DNA of 64,000 bases from Adlercreutzia equolifaciens (GTDB lineage: Bacteria > Actinomycetota > Coriobacteriia > Coriobacteriales > Eggerthellaceae). Position 1 is the first letter of the stretch. Every line of letters starts with the position of its first letter. The notes under the pieces were generated by a model. The model had not been told where the DNA came from. It did no database searches and saw only the letters and a program-made list of their open reading frames with translations. Positions 25,616-34,000 of this stretch are shown here, in pieces. The DNA lies in assembly GCF_029076695.1 (NCBI RefSeq), contig NZ_JARFIK010000001.1, positions 806,001-870,000 of the forward strand, read 5' to 3'. Position numbers and translations under genes: made by a program.

Positions 25616-25958
25616 AAGTGCTCCCTTTTCGTGGTCGCCCCGCAGATTTGCAACGCAAGGCCATTATGGCGCACGTGCGCGAAACGTCAAGATCAAAACC
25701 CCTGTTCCAGCCCGTAATCATCCTGGGAAAAGGGCGAAATCATCATCCCAGGATGATGTTTGGAAACCCAAGACAGACCTCAAGGTATGACCGCGCCCCC
25801 ACGGCCGTTTCTAAAATGGATGGCGAAGAGGATAGGAAGCGCTGACGCCTGCCGACCCGCGTCGGAGGCGAAGAGCCGAGGAGACGGATCTTCGCCAAGA
25901 AGCAGGCTCCCAGGAGAGGAGTCCAGGCCCAGCGCGCTACTGGAAAGAGAGGAACCTT
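25616..25958. promoter_or_regulatory. divergent regulatory region before the two-domain protein/TorD operon
   Basis: This 343-nt region has no gene. From left to right it holds: a minus-strand promoter TTGACG (25690-25685)/TAATGG (25666-25661) with 18-nt spacer; the inverted repeat at 25717-25757; the 41-nt block 25804-25844 shared with 30715-30755, with -10-like TAAAAT at 25812-25817; and a hairpin GGCGAAGA (25867-25874)/TCTTCGCC (25889-25896) in the leader. Confidence 0.6.
25717..25757. promoter_or_regulatory. 12-bp inverted repeat with ATCATCC/GGATGAT ends
   Basis: ATCATCCTGGGA (25717-25728) and TCCCAGGATGAT (25746-25757) are perfect inverted repeats 17 nt apart. The outer heptamers ATCATCC and GGATGAT recur at 30768-30774 and 30792-30798 before operon 2. 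A further ATCATC lies at 25739-25744. It is a candidate binding site for a common regulator. Confidence 0.65.
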
Positions 25959-26789
25959 ATGGCACTTCCTGCAACGGGTTCTCCGAGGGAAAGCACGCTC
26001 GAGGTGCTTGCCTTCGATGATGAATTCGACCCCCTGGCCGTTGACGATCTGGAGATCGACCAGGAGTGGATGGACGACGACAACCCCTACGATACCGTCG
26101 ATTTCCCCACCCTGCGCAACATGCCCGAGACGGTGCATCACGAGCCGGTGTACTCGCCGGAGCGCCAGGGCAGTGCCACCGAGGCGCTGCGCGCGCTCAT
26201 CACGCGCAACCCGAACCGTCGCCCCGTGCTCCTGAACATTGTGGGGCTCTGCGAGGGCGGTTGCGCCTCGAGCGTCATCTCCGAGAAGGTGGACGAGTGG
26301 CAGCGCGACAACCGCTCGGTGTACGCCCCCATGACGTTCTGCCGCATGTTGGAGCGCGCCGGCGCCCTGACCTTGGAAATGCCCGTCACCACTGAAGAGC
26401 AGGAGGTGGCCGAAGAGGGCATCACCTATCTGGAGATCAAGGAGACGGTGGACCCCATCTGGCACGCCACGGAAGAGGCTCTGGCCCTGCGCGAGGAATA
26501 CCGGGCGGGAACGCAGTTCCGCCGCGTGGTGCTGGAGGCTGAGGAGTTCCGCTACGCCGAGGTGTACGAGGCCATCATGAGCGCCCTGGCCGACGGCGGC
26601 CGCTCGGTGAAGGACGTCGAGGAGATGGTGAAGGAGTTTCCCATCTGCCAGTCGCCGCGTCGCTTCGGTCAGCACTTCATCGACGTGCTGGAGGACACCG
26701 ATTGCGCCGCTTGGGGCGGCACCGCATGGAATCTGACTGATCTGGGCGCCAAGATGCTCGCCGAGCTGCAGGCGCAGAAGGAGGCATAG
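25959..26789 (+). CDS. protein of unknown function with two predicted winged-helix-like domains
   Basis: A 276-aa soluble protein not recognised as a known family. After an acidic N-terminus (residues 18-45), residues about 68-135 (TEALRALITRNPNRRPVLLN through FCRMLERAGALTLEMP) and about 195-270 (YAEVYEAIMSALADGGRSVK through WGGTAWNLTDLGAKML) each look like three helices plus a wing. Two DNA- or protein-binding modules are therefore possible. It lies 3 nt before a TorD chaperone, so it probably helps maturation or regulation of molybdoenzyme 2. The GGAAAGAGAGG before ATG 25959 supports the start. Confidence 0.7.
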   Translation: MALPATGSPRESTLEVLAFDDEFDPLAVDDLEIDQEWMDDDNPYDTVDFPTLRNMPETVHHEPVYSPERQGSATEALRALITRNPNRRPVLLNIVGLCEGGCASSVISEKVDEWQRDNRSVYAPMTFCRMLERAGALTLEMPVTTEEQEVAEEGITYLEIKETVDPIWHATEEALALREEYRAGTQFRRVVLEAEEFRYAEVYEAIMSALADGGRSVKDVEEMVKEFPICQSPRRFGQHFIDVLEDTDCAAWGGTAWNLTDLGAKMLAELQAQKEA

Positions 26790-26792
26790 ACC

Positions 26793-27509
26793 ATGACCGA
26801 GACGATGACGGCGGCCCCCGAGGCTGTTGAAGAGGTAGACCTCGTCGAGTTGATGAACAAGCGCGCCCAGGGCTACGGTATGCTGGCCCGCCTGTTCCGC
26901 GAAGAGGTGGACATGGCCACGCTGCGCGAGCTGCAGGGCATGCGCTTTCCCCAGGCCACGGGTAATGCAACGGTGGACGAGGGCTATCATCAGCTGTTCG
27001 ATTACCTGAAGCGCGCCTGGGACGACTCCGTGACCGAGTTGGCCATCGACTATGTGAGCACGTTCATCGGCCATGGCGTGAACGGCTATTCGGCCGCCTA
27101 TCCCTACGAGAGCGTGTACACCTCCGAGCGCCGTTTGCTGATGCAGGAGGCGCGCGCCGAGGTGCTGGCCACCCTGCGCGAGAACGAGCTGAAGCGCGGC
27201 GACTGGAACGAAGCCGAGGACCACATTGCCCTTGAGCTGGAGTTCATGCAGCGCATGGCCTTGCGCTGCGCCGAGGCTTTGGCCGACAACGCCGAGGACG
27301 AGGCCATTGCCTACGTGCGCACCTCCTATGACTTCTTGGAGAACCACCTGATCAACTGGGTTCCCATGCTGGTGACCGACATGCGCCTCCATGCGCGCAC
27401 CCTGTTCTACCAGGGCCTCGGCCAGCTGACGCTGGGCACCATCCAGGAAGACGAGGCCGTGCTGCGCGAGCTGCTCGACTCCGTTGCCGAAGAGCCCGCA
27501 GCCGCCTAA
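26793..27509 (+). CDS. TorD family molybdoenzyme chaperone (operon 2 partner)
   Basis: A 238-aa TorD-like chaperone. It has YGMLARLFREEVD near residue 27, YPYESVYTSERRLLMQEAR near 101 and NEAEDHIALELEFMQRMA near 134, the same motifs as the operon 1 chaperone but a clearly different sequence. It probably serves the molybdoenzyme encoded at 31001. AAGGAGG at 26778-26784 sets the start. Its separation from the enzyme by two opposite-strand genes is unusual. Confidence 0.88.
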   Translation: MTETMTAAPEAVEEVDLVELMNKRAQGYGMLARLFREEVDMATLRELQGMRFPQATGNATVDEGYHQLFDYLKRAWDDSVTELAIDYVSTFIGHGVNGYSAAYPYESVYTSERRLLMQEARAEVLATLRENELKRGDWNEAEDHIALELEFMQRMALRCAEALADNAEDEAIAYVRTSYDFLENHLINWVPMLVTDMRLHARTLFYQGLGQLTLGTIQEDEAVLRELLDSVAEEPAAA

Positions 27510-27520
27510 AGCGGCGGTCC

Positions 27521-27616
27521 GGTGCCCGCGCGTCCCGTGGGCACCCTCACCTTACCAACCCTTTTCTTCCCCTCCTTCCCTTAGACCCTGCTCCCTTCCC
27601 CCTCTTGGAGCAGGGT
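27521..27616 (+). other. two hairpins and C-rich tract downstream of torD
   Basis: GGTGCCC (27521-27527)/GGGCACC (27539-27545) is followed by a pyrimidine tract containing TTCCCCTCCTTCCC, then ACCCTGCTCC (27585-27594)/GGAGCAGGGT (27607-27616) with a loop containing TTCCCCCTC. That loop sequence also occurs in the terminal loop of the small RNA at 52293. No T-tract follows. It may be a 3'-UTR-derived small RNA or a stability element. Confidence 0.4.
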
Positions 27617-27662
27617 CGCTCTGTATGCGGGTTCTCCTGCGGGCAACCTGGCTGTAAGCGCA

Positions 27663-27692
27663 AGAAGAGCCCCGGCGTACCGGGGCTCTTCT
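27663..27692. terminator. bidirectional hairpin between torD and the helicase gene
   Basis: AGAAGAGCCCCGG-CGTA-CCGGGGCTCTTCT is a perfect 13-bp stem in the convergent gap. T-richness after it is weak on both strands. Confidence 0.65.
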
Positions 27693-27745
27693 CATAAAGT
27701 ACCTGCAGACGACTTGGATGCCGGTGCGACCGTAAAAGGGTGCGG

Positions 27746-29704
27746 CTAATCGATGCCCAGATCGGCGAGGACGGCTTGGCCGCCCAGGGTGATGGGGGCG
27801 CAAGCGCCGGCTTCCTCGATGAAGCAGGTGCGGCGCAGGGTGGCCATGCGGCGGCTGTCTTCCATGCGCACGCGCTGCACCTGCATCTTGGTGCGCTCGG
27901 CCAGCTCCAGATCGGCCTTGCTAAAGGTGGAAAACATGAGCGTGGAGGCGCCTTTGCCGGCGGCGCTCATGAAGGCGCGGCGGCCAGCGCCCATCACCCG
28001 GGCGCGGTCCTCGTCGGTGGACACTACCTCGAAGGCGTCGCGGGCCGGCATCAGGCCATCCACGCAGCCCACGGCGTACACGGCCTCGTAGGAGCAGCCG
28101 CACATCTGCTCGTAAGAGCTGATGTGCACGGCGCGGGCGCTGTCGCTGTGGGTGGGATCAAACTGCCCGGCGCGCACCAGGGCGAACAGGGCCGCAGCGT
28201 CCTCATCGCCCACCAGCTGCTGGGTCAGGGCGGCGTACTCGCGCAGGCCCTCGGCGCCCACGGCCTTCAGCAGGCTGTGGCCCTTGCGCCCGGCGTTCTG
28301 CTCGATAAGCTGACGGCCCTCGTTATAGCGCTCGGCCAGCTTGGCACCGCGGGCAAAGGGCTCGTCCTCGCCCGCAGCCAGGGCGCGGCTGGCCTCGGCC
28401 AGGGCCTCCAGGGGCGTGGCGCTGTGCTCTTCGCACCAGTCCAGCAGCGCGCGCCAGCCGTCGGACATGGTCAGGTAGTTGCCGAAGCCTACCCAGGCGC
28501 GCCAGGCGGCTACGTCTTCGGGGCAGGCCACCAGGTTCAGCGCGGTGTAGGCCATCATGGCGCGGGCGCGGTCGAAGGAGCGCGGATCGCCGCCCAGGCG
28601 CTCGAAGCCCAGGCAGGATACGGAAAAGCCGCGACGCTCCAACATCTGGGCAAAGGCCTGGGCCCATTGCTTGTTGGGCGCAACCAGGCAGGTGGTGTCG
28701 CGCACGGCGTCGGCATCGTCCTGGGCCTGGGCGAACAGATAGCGGGTAAGGCCGTTGAACTCCTCATCGGGGGTGTTCCACTTCACCGTGGCAATGTCGC
28801 GGATGGCGCCCGTGCGCTCATCGGCGGTCACGGCGTCGTCCATGCCCTCGGCCGCGCACAGCGCATCGCAGAAAGCGGTGATATTCGGATTGCCGAAGGC
28901 CTCTTCCAGGGTGAACACCGTCACGTCGCGGCGCAGCGTGTCGAAGGTGGTGAATCCCTCGGGGGCGGGGAAGCGCGTGGCCACGGCCAGGGTCTCGTTG
29001 GGGTTGCCGGCAACGATGATCTGGTCGCGGGCAAGCAGGCAGAGGCACGTTTGCTGGGCGACGGACAAATTCTGGAAGTCGTCGGCCAGCACCACGGCAA
29101 AGCGTTGGCGGGCCTGGGCGCCGGCCTCGCTTTGCAGGTACTGCCCGCACACGAAGGCCACTTCGGCCTCGAGAAGGGCGCCGGAGGCGTCCAGCAGCTG
29201 GTGGGCCAGGTTGAGCGCCTGCTCCTCATCGCCGGGCACCACCCAATCGGCCTCGGGAGCCAGGGCGCTCCACTGCTGCTGGAAGCGGTTCAGCACCGAG
29301 CGCAGGCGGCGCACCGGCTGACCCAGGGTCTTCATGTCCTCCAGGAAGAAGTTGTACTCGAAGGGCGCCAGCACACGGGCCGTGCGCCCCGTAGCGGCCT
29401 GCGCCTCGGGCGTGGCCAGGACGGCCAGGCAGGCGTTCTGGGCCGTGGCAATGGCCAGGCGCGCTGCGGTGGCCTGGGGCTCGGCCACGCCGGCTGCCTC
29501 CAAGGCGCGCACCGCGCGCAGACGGGCCCGCTGAGCAGCCTCGGCGGTGGAGACGGCCAGCAGGATGTCCTCGGGGGCGGTGCCGGCGGCCACGCAAGCG
29601 GCGGCACGGCGTACCAGGGCCTCGGTCTTGCCCGAGCGCACGGGGCCCACTACCTTAGCCATGCGGCCGTCGAAAGCGGCGATCTCGTTCATTACGTCGG
29701 TCAT
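27746..29704 (-). CDS. UvrD/Rep-like superfamily 1 helicase-type ATPase
   Basis: A 652-aa protein. Walker A is GPVRSGKTEAL near residue 20 and the Walker B-like strand is AVVLADDFQNLS near 205, where the usual DE is DD. AGNPNETLA near 233 resembles helicase motif III (GDxxQ is replaced). The C-terminal half has ISSYEQMCGCSYEAVYAVGC, which matches motif V/VI surroundings. It is shorter than UvrD (about 720 aa) and divergent at catalytic positions, so activity is uncertain. It follows the coiled-coil gene by 9 nt, with AGGAGG before its ATG. Why it sits inside a molybdoenzyme cluster is unknown. Confidence 0.75.
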   Translation of the reverse strand: MTDVMNEIAAFDGRMAKVVGPVRSGKTEALVRRAAACVAAGTAPEDILLAVSTAEAAQRARLRAVRALEAAGVAEPQATAARLAIATAQNACLAVLATPEAQAATGRTARVLAPFEYNFFLEDMKTLGQPVRRLRSVLNRFQQQWSALAPEADWVVPGDEEQALNLAHQLLDASGALLEAEVAFVCGQYLQSEAGAQARQRFAVVLADDFQNLSVAQQTCLCLLARDQIIVAGNPNETLAVATRFPAPEGFTTFDTLRRDVTVFTLEEAFGNPNITAFCDALCAAEGMDDAVTADERTGAIRDIATVKWNTPDEEFNGLTRYLFAQAQDDADAVRDTTCLVAPNKQWAQAFAQMLERRGFSVSCLGFERLGGDPRSFDRARAMMAYTALNLVACPEDVAAWRAWVGFGNYLTMSDGWRALLDWCEEHSATPLEALAEASRALAAGEDEPFARGAKLAERYNEGRQLIEQNAGRKGHSLLKAVGAEGLREYAALTQQLVGDEDAAALFALVRAGQFDPTHSDSARAVHISSYEQMCGCSYEAVYAVGCVDGLMPARDAFEVVSTDEDRARVMGAGRRAFMSAAGKGASTLMFSTFSKADLELAERTKMQVQRVRMEDSRRMATLRRTCFIEEAGACAPITLGGQAVLADLGID

Positions 29705-29713
29705 AGCCGCCTC

Positions 29714-30667
29714 CTAGTTCTCGGCCAGCTGGCCGGTGCGGGCATCGAAATCGCGGGTAGAGCCGTCGGCGTAGGTGACGGTCCACTGGTCGAAGGTCAG
29801 CGAGAAATCAGGGTCGGGCAGAGCGTACTTCTTCTGGATGTCCTCGCCCAGATGCGCCTCTTCGGCAATGCGCTCGGCGATGATCTCCTCGGCGGTCTTT
29901 TCCGACTCGCCGCGCTCGACCGCTTCCATGTCCTGGCGAATGCGGGCCTGAATGACCAGATCGCTGGCCTCTTCTTCGGCAGCGGCGGCCTGCTGGGCCT
30001 CGGCCACCAGGGCCGGCGAGGCCATGAACGAGGCAGCGGCAGCCTCTTCGGCAGCCGCGGCTTCGGCGACGCGGGCCTCTTCGGCAGCGCGGGCGGCTTC
30101 CTCTTCGGCCAGCTTGCGTGCGGCCAGGGCGGCCATGCCCGCCGTGTACTGGTCTTCGTAGGAGGCGGCGGAGGGCAGCGTCACCATAACCACGCCCTCG
30201 CCCAGGCGCCCCTCGTTCAGGGCGGCGCGCACGCGGCTCACCCAGACGCTGTCCGCCGGATCAATGCCGCAGGAGGAGTCGAGGCGCAGGCGCACGCGCA
30301 GGCGACCGCCCTGCAGCTCTACTTCCAGCCAGGTGAAGATCAGCTCGGGGGTGCCCTCTTCGCGCTGGCGGCGGTTGAAGATCTTCATTTGGTTCTCAAC
30401 GGCGTGGACCTGATTGAGCAGCCAGTGCTCGACGTAGTCGTTCCACAGCTCGTCGGCGCCCTCCACAGTACTGTCCAGATACTCGCGGGCGCCAACGCGC
30501 ACGGTCATGCGCATGGTGTTCTCGGGATCGCCGTCGCCCTCATGGGTGCGCACCACCGGGGTGCCCAGATACGAATAGCAGCGATCGATCTCCAGGCGCA
30601 GATCGTGGGTCACCTGACGCTCGTCCAAGTCGAGCAGCAGGGCCAGGGAGGGATGGGGCTTAGCCAT
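29714..30667 (-). CDS. coiled-coil protein of unknown function
   Basis: A 317-aa soluble protein. The N-terminal 170 residues form a mixed domain with no recognised family. Residues about 180-270 are an Ala/Glu-rich segment (many A-E-E-A-A-A units) that should form a long coiled coil. A C-terminal stretch contains FDQWTVTYADGSTRDFDA. ATG 30667 follows AAAGGAGAC. It forms an operon with the helicase gene and is divergent from molybdoenzyme operon 2. The pairing suggests a two-protein system. Confidence 0.7.
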   Translation of the reverse strand: MAKPHPSLALLLDLDERQVTHDLRLEIDRCYSYLGTPVVRTHEGDGDPENTMRMTVRVGAREYLDSTVEGADELWNDYVEHWLLNQVHAVENQMKIFNRRQREEGTPELIFTWLEVELQGGRLRVRLRLDSSCGIDPADSVWVSRVRAALNEGRLGEGVVMVTLPSAASYEDQYTAGMAALAARKLAEEEAARAAEEARVAEAAAAEEAAAASFMASPALVAEAQQAAAAEEEASDLVIQARIRQDMEAVERGESEKTAEEIIAERIAEEAHLGEDIQKKYALPDPDFSLTFDQWTVTYADGSTRDFDARTGQLAEN

Positions 30668-31000
30668 CGGGGTCTCCTTTCGTTTGGGCTGCAGCGGTTT
30701 CTCTCGGGCCGCCGCAGCGCCTCCTATCCTCTTCGCCTACCAGTATAGAAACGGCTCTATCAGGGAAATCATCCCGTCAAGATGACCTTGCGGATGATTG
30801 CGCCGACCCTGAATCCCCCTCCTCTTATGATTCCGCTTTCTTTCGGGACCGTAACATTTCTCACCGTTCGGCAACAAAACATCGGAGGCGCCCGACCGCA
30901 AGGCTCCGGCCATTCCCTCCAACCCTCGGTCGAGGAGCGAGCGATCGGATGCTTCCGGTGTTTTGTTGAAAAGCAATCTATTGAGAGAGAGGAGGGACCC
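30668..31000. promoter_or_regulatory. divergent promoter region of molybdoenzyme operon 2
   Basis: This 333-nt region has no gene. It holds the 41-nt block 30715-30755 (minus strand; with -10-like TATACT at 30747-30742), the half-sites AATCATCC (30767-30774) and GGATGATT (30792-30799) 17 nt apart, a -10-like TATGAT at 30826-30831 for the plus strand, and the long hairpin leader at 30872-30968. Confidence 0.6.
30872..30968 (+). promoter_or_regulatory. long structured 5' leader of molybdoenzyme 2, candidate riboswitch or attenuator
   Basis: CAACAAAACATCGGA (30872-30886) pairs over 15 bp, with one G-U, with TCCGGTGTTTTGTTG (30954-30968). The stem encloses 67 nt with a further helix CGACCG (30893-30898)/CGGTCG (30927-30932). 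The structure ends 32 nt before the start codon. Moco-sensing leaders are known before molybdoenzyme genes in other bacteria, but I cannot confirm that this belongs to that class. Confidence 0.5.
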
Positions 31001-34000
31001 ATGGCTAAACTTTCACTGACTCGTCGCAGCTTCCTGAAGGCCGCTGCTGTCACGGGCGCCGCGAGCACGCTGAGCTTTGCTGCTGCTCCTTCGGCGGCTT
31101 TGGCCGAGGGCGTCGACGAATCAGCTGGTGAGGTCAAGCGCATCCGTTCCTGCTGCCGCGCATGCGGTAAGTGCGAATGCGGTGTGTGGGTCACCGTGCA
31201 GGACAACAAGGTCATCAAGGTTGAGGGTGACGAGTCCAACGCACATAGCCGCGGTCACTGCTGCGCCAAGTCGCAGTCGTCCATGCTGGCTCTGTATCAT
31301 CCGGACCGCCTGCGCTACACCATGAAGCGCACCAATCCCAAGGGCGAGGACGATCCCGGTTGGGTCCGCGTCAGCTTCGCCGACGCCATGGACGAGGTGG
31401 GCGCCAAGTACAACGAGATCATCGACAAGTACGAGGGCAAGGCCATCTTCTCCATGGGTGGTACGTCCCGTGTGTGGGCCCAGCCGCCCTACGGCACCCT
31501 GAAGTCCGTGTTCGGCACCCACAACTTCCACTCGGCCTACGAGATCTGCAAGGGCCCCCGTCACTTCGGCGGCGTTCTGACCGACGAGAAGGGCTCGCCG
31601 TGGATGGAGGTGGAGCAGGGCCCCATCGTGTACGTGCAGTGGGGTACCGCTTCCGAGTACTCTAACTACGACTCCACCAACCGTACCGTGGTCGACTGCT
31701 CGCAGCGCGCGTTCAAGCACATCCTGGTCGACCCCCGTATGAGCCCCCTGGGCAAGGAGGCCGATCTGTGGCTGCCCATCCGCGTCGGCACCGACCTGTG
31801 CCTGTCGCTGGGCTGGCTGAAGTGGATTGTGGACAACGACGCCTACGACAAGAACTTCGTGAAGCGTTGGTCCAACGGCCCCTTCCTGTACAACCCCGAG
31901 GCCGACGGTAAGACCTACAAGGGCTACTTCCTGGAGATGAACGGCGGCATTCATATGAACAGCCGTCTGCTCACCGAGGCCGACCTGGATCGCGAGTGGG
32001 TGTCCCAGTACTGGGAGCCGGCTCCGGCCGAGTACAGCTATCGTCGCTTCATCTGCTGGGACGCTGCCAACGAGAAGCCGACGTACTGGGATGCCGAGGA
32101 GTGCCAGTGGGAGGGCGAGAAGCACAAGATCCCGACCACCGGTACCTGGATCGAGCACCCCTACAAGCCCATCATCGCCGACGCCTGGCTGCCCGACCCC
32201 TCCAAGTTCGCCGACCCGGCCGATCCGGCCTATGACGCCTACTGGACCGGCAAGGGCAACGAGAAGGGCAAGAAGTCGAACCCGAAGGGCCTGCCGAAGG
32301 ATCCGGAGCTCTGGCCCGACGGCGTGCAGGTGAAGCTGGCCAACGGCAAGATGATCGAGGCCAAGTCTGTGTGGCAGGAGTGGGAGCACAACCTGGAGGA
32401 GTATACGCTCGACTACGTGTCCCAGGTGACCGAGGTGCCCGCCGAGAAGATCGAAGAGGGCATCCGTATCTACACCACCCGCCTGAACCCGCTGCACGGC
32501 AACGGCGGCATCCACTACCAGCTGGCTCCCGACCAGACCGGCCACGCGGTGCAGAACACCCGCGCCCTGCAGCTGATTGCCTGCCTGACCGGCAACTCCG
32601 ACGAGCCCGCCGGCAACCGCGGCTCCTCGAAGGCCCAGGTTGACGGCTGCTGCGGCCGCGCCAACATGCTGGTGACCGACCACGAGCCCGTCGACTGGGG
32701 CATCCGCGAGGGCATCGGCACCATGGAGTTGGGCAACACCCCGCGCGACCTGACCGTGGAGCAGCAGATTCCGCTCATCCAGAACTTCGTGAAGTATCTG
32801 CAGGACGAGAACTCTCCGCTCATGGAGCGCTACGGCAACCACATCCCCACCGATGAGGAAGCCCGCATCATCGCCATGCGCAAGGGCGGCGACTACAAGA
32901 ACTCCCGCTCCTTCCCCGGCTTGAAGACTCCGTTCGAGGCCAATGAGGACCAGATTTCCGCCGAGCGCTTCCCGCTGCTGCGTTTCTGGAACTCCTGGAC
33001 CGACGCTTCCTCCATCTGGGACGCCATCCGCGAGATCGACTCTCCCTACAAGCTGCACGGTGGCGTGTGCATGTCCGGCGACTTTATGAACCAGTCGAAC
33101 CTGCTGGAGGCCTGGGACGCTCTGACCCAGCTGGACTTCTGGGTCGACATCAACCTGTGGTCCTGCCCCAACAACGGCTGCGCCGACTACGTGTTCCCCT
33201 GCCTGCACTGGCTGGAGGTCAACACCGGCCGCGTGTCTCAGGGCGCCGGCGGCATCTTCGGTGCCGGCCAGCGCTGCGTCGAGCCGATCGGCGACTGCAC
33301 CTACGACCCCACTTGGGTGGTGTGCCTGCACAAGTCCATGGGCGTGCCGTTCAACGACCGCGACAAGGACTACGACGAGTGGCTGAACCTCGACTACCAC
33401 GACTTCGTCCAGAACGGCGGCTCCGTGGGCTACGAGGAGCAGGAGTACCGCGTGCTTAAGGACGCCACCGACTGGTGGAAGACCGAGGAGTTCCCGGACG
33501 GTCCCGACTTCCCGCAGTTCGCTGCGAAGTTCCAGGAAGAGGGCTGGTTCGACTGCCGCAAGTGGCATCCCGAGCGCTGGGGCACCTATCGTCGTTGGGA
33601 GATGGGCTACCGTCGCCAGCAGGCCGGCTACAACCTGTACGCCGCCGTGGACGAGAAGTGCGCCTTCGGTACCCCCACGGGCAAGGTCGAGATCTGGTCG
33701 ACCATCTGCGAGTCCTACATTGGCGACGAGACCAAGACCTTTGCCGAGGTGTGCTCGCCCGATCGTGCCGCCTATGCCGGCGACATTCCGGACATCGACA
33801 AGTTCCCGCACTGGTTCGAGCCGAAGAACTCGCGCGTCCAGGCTCCCGAGCTCTACGACGCCGCCCAGGTGGACAGCTACAGCTACAACAGCGACAACTA
33901 CCTGAACAAGCCCTATCACGGCATCGCCGGCGTGGGCAACGGCACCGCCACCGACAACGGTGACACCGACAACCTGGAAGCCTACAAGCAGGCCGTGAAG

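Noticed and set aside
27740-30748. 1002-codon plus-strand open frame opposite the helicase gene
   Set aside because: It is the antisense shadow of two well-supported genes in GC-rich DNA; its Gly/Ala/His-rich sequence matches no family.
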